This document shows positions 16,441 through 25,693 of a stretch of 64,000 bases of DNA, piece after piece. The translations under genes were made by a program, and so were the position numbers. The notes below the pieces were generated by a model. That model was not told the DNA's origin, searched no databases, and saw only the letters and a list, made by a program, of their open reading frames with translations. The first letter of the stretch is position 1. The number at the start of each line of letters is the position of its first letter. This DNA is from PALSA-894 sp963828625. GTDB taxonomy: Bacteria; Pseudomonadota; Alphaproteobacteria; Rhizobiales; Xanthobacteraceae. The stretch is taken from contig CAWHEX010000005.1 of NCBI GenBank assembly GCA_963828625.1, forward strand, positions 306,098 to 370,097. Reading direction: 5' to 3'.

Positions 16441-17414
16441 TTCGTCCCGAGACGAAACGTCGTCCTCAGCACGTCCTTGACGGCGATCTTCACCGCCGCC
16501 GTCGCCTCCGCATCATGATTGACGTGCGGGTCCTGCTGGACGCACGCGTCCTTGTAGGTGAACGGCTGCTTCGAGACCGCGTTGATCAGCACGCCCTTCG
16601 GCTCCTCGGCGATCTGACAGGCACGCACCGTCTGCGCGCCCTTCACCATGAAAGGCGCGGCTGAGCCGAGCGGATTGTCGAAGCCGTGCTGCGCGTTCGG
16701 ATATTCGGTGAGCTGGACATCGCGTCCGGCCGCGCGCAGCCGCTCGATATATTTCTTGCAGGCCGCGACCGGATTGTAGTCGTCCGGCGTGCCGTGGAAG
16801 ATCCGGATCGGCTTTTCGGCGACGTCGGTGTCGGAGATGTAGCTCGTCATACAGTCCGGATAGAACGGGATGTAGCCCGCAAACTCCGCGCCGGACTTGT
16901 TCCACATCTGGTGAAAGCGCTTCAGGCTTGCGAACAGCGTCGCCTGCCCGCCGCGCGAAAATCCCATCAGCACGATGCGCGCGGCGTCGACCCGCGGATG
17001 CTTGGCGAGGATTTCGAGCGCCCGATAAGCGTCGAGCGTGAAGGCGAGCCGGCCGAGCCGCGCCTGATCCATGTTGACCGATACGAGGCCACGGCCGGTG
17101 AAGCCGTCGAGCGCGAAGGTCGAGATGCCGATCGCGTTGAGTTCGCGCGCCCACATCTCGATGTTCGGACCCATGCCGCCGGAGCCGTGGACGAGCACCA
17201 CCACTGGAAGTTTTCCGGAGCCCTGCGCGACGCGCAGCTCGCCGGTCACCGTCACGGCCGGGCCGTTGGCGTCACCGGCGAGGAACTGCTGGTCGGTCAA
17301 CGTGAGCGAGGGGATCGCGTGCAGCTCGGTACGTGCCGCGATCTGCTTCTGGGTGTCCTGCGCGTGCGCCATCGCGGGCACAAGCGCCGCAATAGCCAAT
17401 GCAACGATCCTCAT
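16437..17414 (-). CDS. Secreted dienelactone-hydrolase-like alpha/beta hydrolase
   Basis: A 325-residue secreted serine hydrolase. The signal peptide ends about residue 19 (AMAHA-Q). The alpha/beta hydrolase core shows the oxyanion strand VVVLVHGSGGMGPN, the nucleophile elbow GFSRGGQ, the acid region IRIFHGTPDDYNPVAAC and the catalytic His in YPNAQHGFDNP. Several Cys residues (CMTSY, ACKK, RACQ, DACVQQ) could form disulfides in the periplasm. It lies convergent between the IalB gene and tldD. The substrate is unknown; dienelactone hydrolysis is only the family name. Confidence 0.88.
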   Translation of the reverse strand: MRIVALAIAALVPAMAHAQDTQKQIAARTELHAIPSLTLTDQQFLAGDANGPAVTVTGELRVAQGSGKLPVVVLVHGSGGMGPNIEMWARELNAIGISTFALDGFTGRGLVSVNMDQARLGRLAFTLDAYRALEILAKHPRVDAARIVLMGFSRGGQATLFASLKRFHQMWNKSGAEFAGYIPFYPDCMTSYISDTDVAEKPIRIFHGTPDDYNPVAACKKYIERLRAAGRDVQLTEYPNAQHGFDNPLGSAAPFMVKGAQTVRACQIAEEPKGVLINAVSKQPFTYKDACVQQDPHVNHDAEATAAVKIAVKDVLRTTFRLGTN

Positions 17415-17553
17415 GCGTGCCTCCCGTTAGACGGCCTTTGCGGCCCTTCAGCGGATGCTAGCGGAGGCGCTGCACCGGCACCATCGGCACCCCTCGCGGA
17501 TCAGGGTTGCATTGCCTATGTTCCAGCCTGACCCATTTGGTCGGATTCGCTCG

Positions 17554-18972
17554 ATGACCGACCACACTTCCCTGCTCGACCGCGCCGGACTGGACCGCGC
17601 CCGCACCGCAAATCTGATCAAGCGCGGCCTCGATGGCGCCGATGACGGCGAGCTTTTCCTCGAATATCGCCAGGCCGAGGCGCTGGTCTTCGACAATGGC
17701 CGGCTCAAGCAGGCGAGCTACGACACCGCGCAAGGCTTCGGGCTGCGCGCCGTGAAGGGCGAAGCGGCGGGCTACGCGCATGCCTCCGACGTTTCCGAGC
17801 AGGCGATCTCGCGCGCGGTCGATGCGGTGCGCGCCGTACAGGGCGGCTACTCCGGCAGCTACGCGCAGGCGCCCGCGCGTTCCAACGTGCGGCTTTACGG
17901 CGATGACAATCCGCTGGCGGCGCCCTCGTTCGAGGCCAAGGTGAAACTGCTCGAGGAAATCGATGCCTACGCTCGCGCGCGTGACCCTAGGGTCCGGCAG
18001 GTATCGGTGTCGTTCGGCGCGAGCTGGCAGGTGGTGGAAATTCTGCGTGCGGACGGCGAGACCTATCGCGACGTGCGCCCGCTGGTGCGCGTCAATGTTT
18101 CGGTGGTCGCAGGCGAAGGCGACCGGCAGGAGTCCGGCAGTCACGGCTATGGCGGGCGCGAGGGCTACGAGCGCTTCATCGCGACGGGCAAATGGAAAGG
18201 CGCGGTCGAGGACGCGGTGCGTCAGGCGCTGGTCAATCTCGAAGCGGTTCCCGCACCCGCGGGCGAGTTCGACGTCGTGCTCGGCGCAGGCTGGCCCGGC
18301 GTCATGCTGCACGAGGCCGTTGGCCACGGACTTGAAGGCGACTTCAATCGCAAGAAGACCTCGGCGTTCGCAGGACTGATGGGCCAGCAGGTCGCCGCCA
18401 AGGGCGTGACCGTCGTGGACGACGGCACGATGACCGACCGGCGCGGCTCGCTCACCATCGACGACGAGGGCACCCCGACCAGCCGCACGGTGCTGATCGA
18501 AGACGGCATCCTCGTCGGCTACATGCAGGACCGGCAGAACGCCCGGCTGATGGGCATGAAGCCGACCGGCAACGGGCGGCGCGAAAGCTACGGCCACGTC
18601 CCGATGCCGCGCATGACCAACACCTACATGCTGGCCGGCGATCGCGACCCGAAGGAGATTCTGGCGTCGGTAAAGAACGGCATCTACGCGGTGTCGTTCG
18701 GCGGCGGACAGGTGGACATCACGTCGGGCAAGTACGTGTTCCAGTGCACCGAGGCTTACAAGCTGGAGAACGGCAAGGTCGGCGCGCCGATCAAGGGCGC
18801 GATGCTGATCGGCAACGGCCCCAGCGACCTGCATCGCGTCAGCATGATCGGCAACGATCTCGAACTCGACACCGGCATCGGCACCTGCGGCAAGAACGGT
18901 CAGGGCGTGCCGGTCGGCGTCGGCCAGCCCACGCTGCGGATGGACAAGATCACGGTCGGCGGAACGGGCTGA
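17554..18972 (+). CDS. tldD: Metalloprotease TldD
   Basis: Cytoplasmic metallopeptidase subunit TldD (472 residues), which with TldE processes peptides such as microcin B17 and the CcdA antitoxin. The zinc motif is H253-E-A-V-G-H258 (LHEAVGHGLEGDFNRKKTSA). Other blocks are VFDNGRLKQASYDTAQGFGL and RAVKGEAAGYAHASD near the N-terminus, DDEGTPTSRTVLIEDGILVG, and the C-terminal GTCGKNGQGVPVGVGQPTLR. Start is ATG 17554; the frame is open from 17455 but the family N-terminus begins here. tldD next to the oxidase operon is the usual Rhizobiales arrangement. Confidence 0.97.
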   Translation: MTDHTSLLDRAGLDRARTANLIKRGLDGADDGELFLEYRQAEALVFDNGRLKQASYDTAQGFGLRAVKGEAAGYAHASDVSEQAISRAVDAVRAVQGGYSGSYAQAPARSNVRLYGDDNPLAAPSFEAKVKLLEEIDAYARARDPRVRQVSVSFGASWQVVEILRADGETYRDVRPLVRVNVSVVAGEGDRQESGSHGYGGREGYERFIATGKWKGAVEDAVRQALVNLEAVPAPAGEFDVVLGAGWPGVMLHEAVGHGLEGDFNRKKTSAFAGLMGQQVAAKGVTVVDDGTMTDRRGSLTIDDEGTPTSRTVLIEDGILVGYMQDRQNARLMGMKPTGNGRRESYGHVPMPRMTNTYMLAGDRDPKEILASVKNGIYAVSFGGGQVDITSGKYVFQCTEAYKLENGKVGAPIKGAMLIGNGPSDLHRVSMIGNDLELDTGIGTCGKNGQGVPVGVGQPTLRMDKITVGGTG

Positions 18973-18973
18973 T

Positions 18974-19516
18974 TCAGCGCACCACGCCCGAGACGCAGCA
19001 CGGCTTGTGACGCGGCCGCGTGAGCTTCTCTTTCAGGAAGCAGCGCGCCGAACCACCGAGGTAGCCCGGCCGCACATAGGTCCACGCGCGGCAGCGCTGA
19101 TCGGCCGCGCAGGCCGCCCCGCATACCGAGCCGGTCGGATCGGCGTTCACATCCATGCTGCGATAGTCGCCGCCGGTGCGATCGATGGAAAATTCGATCG
19201 GCCCGCTCTTGCGGTCGAGCACACCCGCGCCCTTCACGCCGGACACACAGCAACTGTCTTCCTTGCGTGCGGTCACCCGGCTCTTGAGCCAACAGGTCGC
19301 CGTCGGCGTCACGGTACGCGGATAAGCAAAACTCCAGGCGCGGCATCGCCCTTCCCGCTCGCAACGCGCCGCACATGCCGCCGGGTCGGCCGTGGTCACG
19401 GGGAAACTGGCGAAGTCGCCGCCCGGGCGGTCGAACCCGACCTGCGCACGCGCAGGCGCAACCAGCCCGGCCGCGAGGACGAGCATCGCACACAGCACTA
19501 GTCGCAAACCTCGCAT
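18974..19516 (-). CDS. Secreted protein with two PAN/Apple domains
   Basis: A 180-residue protein with a signal peptide (to about residue 24, ending APARA-Q) and two tandem PAN/Apple-like modules. The first begins FDRPGGDFASFPVTTADPAA and the second IDRTGGDYRSMDVNADPTGS. Each carries the C-x3-C-x4/5-C-RAW pattern (CAARCEREGRCRAWSF; CGAACAADQRCRAWTY) and a later Cys pair (DSCCVSG; KPCCVSG). PAN modules mediate protein or carbohydrate binding through a disulfide-held fold, so a periplasmic binding role is likely. It is convergent with tldD, two bases apart. The internal duplication is clear by eye. Confidence 0.88.
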   Translation of the reverse strand: MRGLRLVLCAMLVLAAGLVAPARAQVGFDRPGGDFASFPVTTADPAACAARCEREGRCRAWSFAYPRTVTPTATCWLKSRVTARKEDSCCVSGVKGAGVLDRKSGPIEFSIDRTGGDYRSMDVNADPTGSVCGAACAADQRCRAWTYVRPGYLGGSARCFLKEKLTRPRHKPCCVSGVVR

Positions 19517-19595
19517 AAACGGCCTCAGGCAAATCCGGTCCGCGCACCCCGCGTCATGTTAGTGAACGGCGTTTGCCGATGCGAGAGGCAAGGCG

Positions 19596-20096
19596 TCAGG
19601 CGTTCCGGTATTTCGCCGCACAGGCGGATAACGCCGTCAACGCAGGATCGATGCCGCCGAGCGGGAATCGCCTCACCCGGCTGCCGGTGTGGACGCGCAG
19701 CACTTTCCCGGCGCGCAATGCCTTGCCCCAGTCGAGATTCGCGATCGAGGTCGACGCGACGGTGGCTGATGTCGCCGTGAATGCCTTGATGACGACGGGG
19801 TTGTCGTCGATCTGCATGCGCAGCCCGAGCTTTTCGCCGAAGATACTGCTCCAGGTCAGGTCGAGTTTCTGATTGCGCAGGCCCAGGCGGAAGTCGCCCG
19901 ACGCGGTCATTGCGAACATCAGGTCCCAGTTGTTGATGTAGGGCGCCCACATGTTGCACTGAACGAACTTGGTGCCCTGGAAGACCGCGCCGCCGCGCCA
20001 GTTGCCGGAGGTAAATTCGCCGGGCGCGGCGGCCGGCGACGCCGTTGCGCTGAAAAGAACAGCGGCCAAGGCCGCGACTGCCCCGATGCCACGCAT
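19596..20096 (-). CDS. Secreted protein of unknown function
   Basis: A 166-residue protein with a signal peptide (MRGIGAVAALAAVLFSATAS, cleavage near PAAA). The mature part contains FTSGNWRGGAVFQGTKFVQC, NMWAPYINNWDLMFAM and LDLTWSSIFGEKLGLRMQID, a pattern I know only from uncharacterised proteins of this bacterial group. The start at 20096 is preferred because it gives a complete signal peptide, although the frame is open further upstream. I cannot assign a role. Confidence 0.7.
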   Translation of the reverse strand: MRGIGAVAALAAVLFSATASPAAAPGEFTSGNWRGGAVFQGTKFVQCNMWAPYINNWDLMFAMTASGDFRLGLRNQKLDLTWSSIFGEKLGLRMQIDDNPVVIKAFTATSATVASTSIANLDWGKALRAGKVLRVHTGSRVRRFPLGGIDPALTALSACAAKYRNA

Positions 20097-20216
20097 GACA
20101 AACCCTCCCCTCACCGGGCATACAATCTGACACGCGCAGAAATTGTAGACAAGCGCGCCGCACTCGCGGGCGCGAACGCTTTCGTGTAGGCAGGGCAAGG
20201 ACTTGAGGGACACGAC

Positions 20217-22075
20217 ATGAATTCGCATTCGGCCGAGTTGAGCCTGCTCGCGCCTGCCGCTGGTGCTGCTCACCGCGGCGGTGGTCAGCGTGCCGATCGC
20301 GCGCTTTGCGCGGCTCTCGGCGATCGTCGCCTACCTGATTGCCGGCATCGTGATCGGGCCATACGGGCTCGGCATTTTCAGCCGCGCCCGAAACGATCCT
20401 CACCGTCGCCGAACTCGGCGTCGTGATGCTGCTGTTCCTCATCGGCCTCGAACTCGAACTCAATCGCCTGCTCGCAATGCGGCGCGACATCTTCGGCCTC
20501 GGCGTTGCACAGCTTGTGCTCACCGCCGCCGCGCTCGCCGCGCTCGCGCTGCTCACGAAAATGTTCGACTGGCGCGCCGCGCTGGTCGCAGGGCTGGCGC
20601 TTGCGCTTTCCGCCACATCGGTCGCGCTGCGCATCCTCGAAGACCGCGGACATCTGCAGCAGGACTACGGCCAGCGCGCCTTCGCGATCCTCTTGTTCCA
20701 GGACATGTCGGTCGTGCCGCTGCTCGCGCTGGTGCCGCTGATGGCATCCTCGGGCGAGGCGCGCGCGCAGCTCAGCATGGCCGAGACCGCAAGCTCGGTC
20801 GCGCTGATCGGCGGCGCGATCGCCGCGCTGGTGGTCGCGGGACGCTACCTGATCAATCCGTTCTTCCGCCTGCTCGCCTCGACGGGCGCACGCGAGGTGA
20901 TGACCGCGGCCGCGCTGCTGATCGTGCTCGGCGCAGCGCTGCTGATGCACACCGTCGGCATGTCGATGGCGCTCGGCGCGTTCCTCGCCGGCGTGCTGCT
21001 CGCGGAGTCGACCTACCGCCACGAGCTTGAAGCCGACATCGAGCCGTTCCGCGGGCTCTTGCTCGCGCTGTTCTTCATGGGCGTCGGCATGACGATCGAC
21101 ATGAAGATCGTGTGGGCGAACCTGTGGCTCGTCGTCGCCGCCGCGATCGTCATCACACTGCTGAAGGCGTTCATCGTGTGGGGGATGTTCCGCTTCGTCT
21201 GCGTCCGGCGCGGCGACTCGCTGCGCGCGGGCTCGGTGCTCACCGGCGCGGGCGAGTTCGCCTTCGTGCTGTTCCCGCTCGCCACCTCGCTCGGAATCCT
21301 GAGCGTCAATCAGGGGAGCCTGCTCTCGGCGATCGCCGCGATCACGCTGCTGATCGCGCCACCATTCGCGAACCTCACCGACTTCGCGCTGCGCCGCTTC
21401 ACGAAACGCGACGTGCGCGAGGCCGACGATTTCACCGATGCGCGCGGCACCGTGCTGGTGATCGGCTTCGGCCGCTTCGGCCAGATCGTCGCGCAATATC
21501 TGCTGGCGGAGAAAATCGACGTCACCACGATCGACCTCGATCCCGAGATGATCCAGGTGTCCGGGCGGTTCGGCTTCAAGGTCTATTACGGCGACGGCAC
21601 GCGCCTCGACGTGCTGCGCGCGGCGGGCGCCGACGAGGCGCGCCTCGTCGCAATCTGCATCGACAACGAGGACGCGACCAATCGCATCGTCGATCTCATC
21701 CGCGCGGACTTTCCCGGTACCAAGATCTATGCGCGCGCCTACGACCGCGGCCATACGCTGCAACTGCTGGCGAAGGGCGTCGACTACGAGATGCGCGAGA
21801 CGTTCGAATCCGCGATGACGTTCGGGCGCGAAACCCTGAAGGCGATCGGCATCGATGCGGACCGCGCCGCGATCGTGGAGGACTTCATCCGCACGCGCGA
21901 TCGTGACCGCCTCGCGGTGCAGCAGGCCGAAGGCATCTACGCCGGCATCGACATGCTGCGCACGCGCCCGACGCCGACACCATTGAGCGAGGTGCAGCGT
22001 GGCGCGCGCGCACTCAACCAAGAAGCAGGCGAGCTCATTGCGGGCGCAAATGCGGCGGAGGACGTCGATGGGTGA
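20217..22075 (+). CDS. Kef-type K+/H+ antiporter (CPA2) with RCK domain, two frameshifts
   Basis: Inner-membrane monovalent cation:proton antiporter of the CPA2 family, with a C-terminal regulatory domain. After MNSHSAEL the frame shifts near 20255 into LLTAAVVSVPIARFARLSA and YLIAGIVIGPYGLGIFS. It shifts again near 20388 (an extra C) into APETILTVAELGVVMLLFLI, GLELELNRLLAMRRD. The membrane part ends near residue 390. The RCK/TrkA-N domain then begins GTVLVIGFGRFGQIVAQYLL, a glycine-rich NAD-binding motif, with IDLDPEMIQV and YYGDGTRLDVL. Both shifts are single extra bases in otherwise conserved sequence and are probably errors. Repaired length is about 615 residues. Confidence 0.88.
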
Positions 22076-22083
22076 GGACTGAC

Positions 22084-22764
22084 GTGCCGGACGCGAAGGC
22101 AATCACGTTCGACGCGGGCGGCGGCACGCATGTCTCAGGCCTGATTGAAACTCCTGCGACGGCTTCCGCCTGCTACGTATTCGCGCACGGCGCGGGCGCC
22201 GGAATGGCGCATTCGTTCATGACGGCGGTCGCGGACGGACTCGCGGAGCGCGGCATCGCGAGCCTGCGTTATCAATTCCCCTACATGCAGAAAGGCAGCA
22301 AACGGCCGGACCCGCCAAATGTCGCGCATGCGGCCGTGCGCGCAGCCGTCGCCGAGGCGCGGCGGCAGTGTCCCGCTCTGCCGCTGATCGCGGGCGGCAA
22401 GTCGTTCGGCGGCCGCATGACCTCGCAGGCGCAGGCCGTGTCGCCGCTCGATGGCGTCGTGGGACTCGCGTTCGTCGGCTTTCCGCTGCATCCGGCAAAG
22501 CGTCCATCGCGCGACCGTGCGAGGCATCTCCTCGACGTGGCGATCCCGATGCTGTTTCTGCAAGGCACGCGTGACGCGCTCGCAGAACGCAGCGAGCTTG
22601 AGCCGGTGTGCAAGGCGCTGGGCGAACGCGCGACGCTGAAGCTGTTCGCAGACGCGGATCATTCCTTCCATGTCCCGGCGCGCACGGGGCGGAAGGACGT
22701 CGAGGTTCTCGCCGATGTGCTGAACGCGTTCGCCGAATGGGCCGCGCAGGCGACGCACATCTAA
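22084..22764 (+). CDS. Alpha/beta hydrolase of the KANL3/Tex30 type
   Basis: A cytoplasmic alpha/beta hydrolase-like protein of about 226 residues. Blocks are YVFAHGAGAGMAHSFMTAVA (oxyanion region), RYQFPYMQKGSKRPDPP, LIAGGKSFGGRMTSQAQ (nucleophile elbow with Ser in KSFGG), GFPLHPAKRPSRDRARHL and the C-terminal His in FADADHSFHVPAR. These are hallmarks of the KANL3/Tex30 hydrolase family, whose substrates are not known. Start is GTG 22084 preceded by GTGAGG; GTG 22072 overlapping the antiporter stop is possible. It is likely coupled to the antiporter gene. Confidence 0.85.
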   Translation: MPDAKAITFDAGGGTHVSGLIETPATASACYVFAHGAGAGMAHSFMTAVADGLAERGIASLRYQFPYMQKGSKRPDPPNVAHAAVRAAVAEARRQCPALPLIAGGKSFGGRMTSQAQAVSPLDGVVGLAFVGFPLHPAKRPSRDRARHLLDVAIPMLFLQGTRDALAERSELEPVCKALGERATLKLFADADHSFHVPARTGRKDVEVLADVLNAFAEWAAQATHI

Positions 22765-22973
22765 CGCTTGAGACGGAGCGCTAGACGACGCCGCGCTGTT
22801 ATGTCGTTGCGATAATTGTCGACTTTGCCGCGCGACAAGCGCATGGTGCGCGCGACCGAAACGCCATCTCAAAGCGGCCGGCCCTCCAATCCAACTCGAC
22901 GGCATCGACCGGAGCCCATTCGGGCATCCGTTGCACTCGTTCCGAGACACGTCGGGCGAAGAGGGAAAACACC

Positions 22974-23339
22974 ATGGAAATGCCAGCAATTCTGCGCGGG
23001 GATTCACTGACCCGCCTGCTTCAGGGCGCAGCGGCCGGCGCGGTCGTCACGCTGATCGTGGGCTTCAACTGGGGTGGCTGGGTTACCGGTGGCACCGCCA
23101 AGGAGATGGTCCAGCGCAGCACCAGCGCGGCCGTCGTCACCGCGCTGTCGCCGATCTGCGTCGACAAGTTTCAGCAAGCCACCGGCGCAGCGACGAACAT
23201 GGTCGAGCTGAAGAAGGTCAGCACGTATCAGCAAGGCTCGTTCATCGAGAAGGGCGGCTGGGCGACTCTGCCGGGTAATGACAACGTCAATTCAGCCGTG
23301 GCGCGCGCCTGTGCCGAGATGCTCAACGGCCTGAAATAG
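22974..23339 (+). CDS. Conserved single-helix membrane protein, unknown function
   Basis: A 121-residue protein with one membrane helix near the N-terminus (GAAAGAVVTLIVGFNWGGWV), then TGGTAKEMVQRSTSAAVVTA and ALSPICVDKFQQA. The following stretch (LKKVSTYQQGSFIEKGGWAT) and C-terminal VARACAEML are well-formed and non-repetitive. I recognise this as a family seen in Bradyrhizobium-type genomes, but it has no known function. It leads a run of four small rightward genes. Confidence 0.75.
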   Translation: MEMPAILRGDSLTRLLQGAAAGAVVTLIVGFNWGGWVTGGTAKEMVQRSTSAAVVTALSPICVDKFQQATGAATNMVELKKVSTYQQGSFIEKGGWATLPGNDNVNSAVARACAEMLNGLK

Positions 23340-23398
23340 ATCTCAACTTGAATGCGCCACGCCGGTTTCGGGCGCGGCGCATTCCGGGGAACAGGTTC

Positions 23399-23515
23399 AT
23401 GTCGCAAACCATCAATGCGCTGATCGGGCCCTACGGACTGCATGCGGTGCTCGGCCTGATGCTCGCGCTGTTCGCCGGGTTTCTCTACCTCTTCAACTTC
23501 ACGAGCTTTTTCTAA
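23399..23515 (+). CDS. 38-residue membrane peptide
   Basis: A short ORF reads MSQTINALIGPYGLHAVLGL then MLALFAGFLYLFNFTSFF and stop. Residues about 14-33 form one hydrophobic helix. GGGGAACAGG just upstream provides a weak ribosome site. It lies between two conserved small genes on the same strand with normal spacing, which supports it being real. Function unknown. Confidence 0.55.
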   Translation: MSQTINALIGPYGLHAVLGLMLALFAGFLYLFNFTSFF

Positions 23516-23521
23516 GCGCGC

Positions 23522-23785
23522 ATGGCTTTGGATTTTCCCAATCAGAGTCGCAGTTACGACGCGACGCGTTGCGCCGTCCGGTTCTGGGGCTACGACACCG
23601 CGATGGAGTGGTCGTTCTTCGTCACCGCGGAGGCGCTCAAGCGCGTGCAGCCCTCCATGGTCGAGGACGAAGCCGGCATGCTCGGCGCGTTCGATGCTCA
23701 TCGCGAGCACATCTATGTCGCCGCCGCGAAGCTCTATTCGCGCGGACGCAAGGGCTCCTACGAGTTGGGCGCCGCGGACGTGTAA
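23522..23785 (+). CDS. DUF1488 family protein
   Basis: An 87-residue protein starting MALDFPNQSRSYDATRCAVR followed by FWGYDTAMEWSFFVTAEAL. This FPNxSRSYD...VRFWGxD pattern and the C-terminal AAKLYSRGRKGSYELGAADV are characteristic of DUF1488. It is a small, probably cytoplasmic protein of unknown function, common in Rhizobiales. It follows the membrane peptide by 6 bases. Confidence 0.9.
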   Translation: MALDFPNQSRSYDATRCAVRFWGYDTAMEWSFFVTAEALKRVQPSMVEDEAGMLGAFDAHREHIYVAAAKLYSRGRKGSYELGAADV

Positions 23786-23862
23786 CCCGCGCGCAGACAG
23801 CTCCATCTGCGGGTTTGTTAAGGATAGCAGGCGCAGGGTGCCGCCAACAACGGAGCACCCGC

Positions 23863-24066
23863 ATGGCAAACGACGCAGTCCGTACACGCTACGACGCATT
23901 CTTCGGCACGGATTTCATGCCGTTGATCCGGCATGAGCAAACGCAGGGCGCCGAAGAGCGCGTCGCCTACGCGGCCGAATTCGCCGCCTTTCAGCTTGGG
24001 CAGATCGACAGGAAGCTCGGCCGGCTCATCGAGCTGATGGAGCGGCAGCCGAATCTCCCGGGCTGA
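23863..24066 (+). CDS. Small conserved protein, unknown function
   Basis: A 67-residue soluble protein: MANDAVRTRYDAFFGTDFMP then LIRHEQTQGAEERVAYAAEF, ending in a helix QLGQIDRKLGRLIELMERQP that could form a short coiled coil. No Shine-Dalgarno of note is seen, but position, codon use and the strong terminator after it support a gene. Function unknown. Confidence 0.65.
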   Translation: MANDAVRTRYDAFFGTDFMPLIRHEQTQGAEERVAYAAEFAAFQLGQIDRKLGRLIELMERQPNLPG

Positions 24067-24093
24067 TCCGGCTCCGACTCACAGCGCAAAAAA

Positions 24094-24125
24094 TTGCGCC
24101 CGCCGGGAGGGACCGGCGGGCGCAA
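24094..24125. terminator. Strong bidirectional terminator
   Basis: TTGCGCCCGCCGG (24094-24106) pairs perfectly with CCGGCGGGCGCAA (24113-24125), a 13-bp stem with a 6-base loop and A's before it, which become T's on the minus strand. It can end both the rightward small-gene cluster and the leftward DUF1127 transcript. Confidence 0.88.
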
Positions 24126-24234
24126 GAGTCCAAGCCTCAGAGGGGACGAGGAGGCCTGGAGCGGAAGGCCGATGGGGGAGAAGTCGGCCTAGCCAAACTC
24201 GGAATACGGCTCCTCGGGATGAGGCGCCTGGTCG

Positions 24235-24594
24235 TCAGTAGTAGCGCGCGTGGGCCGCGTGCCCCGGCGTCGGAACGATCGACGGCGCGTCGAATTCCTT
24301 CGGCGCAAGGCCGATGCGGGCGCGGCGGCGGTTGATGCGCCGCTCATGGGCGCGGCTCACCAGCATTGCGGTTGGATCGCGCCACACCGGCTCGGAGAAG
24401 GCGTCGCGAAGGTCGCCCCGGGTCAGCCCGATGTCGGCAAGCATCCGGTCGTCGAGACCCGCGAGCGTCGCCGCTGCGCGACGGTTTTTCACGAACTGGA
24501 AGGCCTGGCGCGCGCGAGCGACGACGATCCCCGTAACGGCATTGACCATCCCGGCAAAGCTCGGGGCGACGTGGGTATCGGCATAGATCGACAT
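24235..24594 (-). CDS. DUF1127 domain protein
   Basis: A 119-residue protein beginning MSIYADTHVAPSFAGMVNAV. Its centre has the DUF1127 motif: RRAAATLAGLDDRMLADIGL then TRGDLRDAFSEP. The C-terminal part is basic (ERRINRRRARIG). DUF1127 proteins are small regulators linked in other alphaproteobacteria to phosphate, RNA turnover or stress. The longer form here is the rhizobial type. The start at 24594 is set by GGAGGA 7 bases before it. Divergent from the LysR-family gene at 24815, which may control it. Confidence 0.88.
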   Translation of the reverse strand: MSIYADTHVAPSFAGMVNAVTGIVVARARQAFQFVKNRRAAATLAGLDDRMLADIGLTRGDLRDAFSEPVWRDPTAMLVSRAHERRINRRRARIGLAPKEFDAPSIVPTPGHAAHARYY

Positions 24595-24814
24595 GGCATC
24601 CTCCATTCGGTTCCGTCGGGCGCAGGAGGGCCTTTGGCGCTCCGCGACCTCTCGCGGACCCGCCTGAAAAGCTCTGATTTGCCCTGACCACCGGAATATG
24701 CGCCTCCCCTATTGATAAGTGAAACGAATGTTTTTAATCTAACCAATCAGTCGTGGTGATGAATTCGCCGCCCCGGATGCCATTGGGTCCGCAGCGGTTT
24801 TCCAGGAGCCTGTC
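24595..24814. promoter_or_regulatory. Divergent LysR/DUF1127 control region
   Basis: 220 bases between divergent starts. The stretch 24705-24760 is clearly AT-rich (TTGATAAGTGAAACGAATG, then TTTTTAATCTAACCAATCA) in an otherwise GC-rich setting. LysR regulators usually bind T-N11-A sites in such divergent gaps, and several T/A-bounded candidates lie there. I cannot choose one by eye. Confidence 0.5.
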
Positions 24815-25693
24815 ATGACCGCCCTGCTCGACGTCGATCAGCTACGCACTTTTATCGCCATCGCCGAGACCGGCAGCTTCACGCGCGCGGCCGACATCGT
24901 TCACAAGACGCAGTCCGCCGTGTCGATGCAGATGAAGCGGCTGGAGGAACGGCTCGACCGCGCGATCTTCGCGCGCGACGGCCGCGCCTCGAAGCTCACC
25001 GAGGACGGCGAGCGTTTGCTCGATTACGCGCGCCGCATCGTGAAGCTCAACGTGGAAACGATGGCGGCGTTTTCCGACGAACTCGCGGGCCACGTGCGGC
25101 TCGGCGTGCCGGACGATTACGCGGACCGCTATCTGCCCGAGATCATGGCGCGCTTCTCGCGCGCCTATCCGGCGGTCGAGCTCACGGTGATCTGCGAGGA
25201 GACGATCTGCCTGCTCGAACGCATCAAGGCGAACGAGATCGACCTTGCGATCATCACCAATTGCAACGGCGCGATGACGGCGGAAAATTTCCGTCAGGAG
25301 CGCCTCTTGTGGGCGACGTCGAACCGCCACGCGACGCACACCGAGGAGCGGCTGCCGCTCGCGCTCGGGCGGCCGACCTGCGCATGGCGGCGCGCCGCGG
25401 TCGAATGCCTGGAGACGATCGGGCGGCCCTATCGCGTGCTCTATTCGAGCGGCAATGCGGCGGCGATCTGCGCCGCGGTGCTGTCGGGACTGGCCGTGTC
25501 GGTGTTTCCGGAGTCGGGCCTGCGTCCCGGCATGCGCGTGCTCACGGCGGCGGACGGTTTCCCCGAACTGCCGCCCTGCCGCATCGGGCTGGTGCGCAAT
25601 CCGCACGAGCGCTCCTCGCTCGCGGATGCGCTGGCCGAGCACGTCATCTCGTCGCTCGATAACCTGTCGGAGGCCGCGAGCGCGGCGGAGTAA
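24815..25693 (+). CDS. LysR-family transcriptional regulator
   Basis: A 292-residue DNA-binding regulator. The winged helix-turn-helix covers residues about 6-65: LDVDQLRTFIAIAETGSFTR, AADIVHKTQSAVSMQMKRLE, then FARDGRASKLTEDGERLL. The effector domain follows, with VRLGVPDDYADRYLPEIMAR, AYPAVELTVICEETICLLE, IKANEIDLAIITNCNG and GNAAAICAAVLSGLAVSVFP. It resembles the LrhA-type subgroup. AGGAG precedes the ATG. Its divergent partner is the DUF1127 gene, a natural target. The effector is unknown. Confidence 0.93.
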   Translation: MTALLDVDQLRTFIAIAETGSFTRAADIVHKTQSAVSMQMKRLEERLDRAIFARDGRASKLTEDGERLLDYARRIVKLNVETMAAFSDELAGHVRLGVPDDYADRYLPEIMARFSRAYPAVELTVICEETICLLERIKANEIDLAIITNCNGAMTAENFRQERLLWATSNRHATHTEERLPLALGRPTCAWRRAAVECLETIGRPYRVLYSSGNAAAICAAVLSGLAVSVFPESGLRPGMRVLTAADGFPELPPCRIGLVRNPHERSSLADALAEHVISSLDNLSEAASAAE

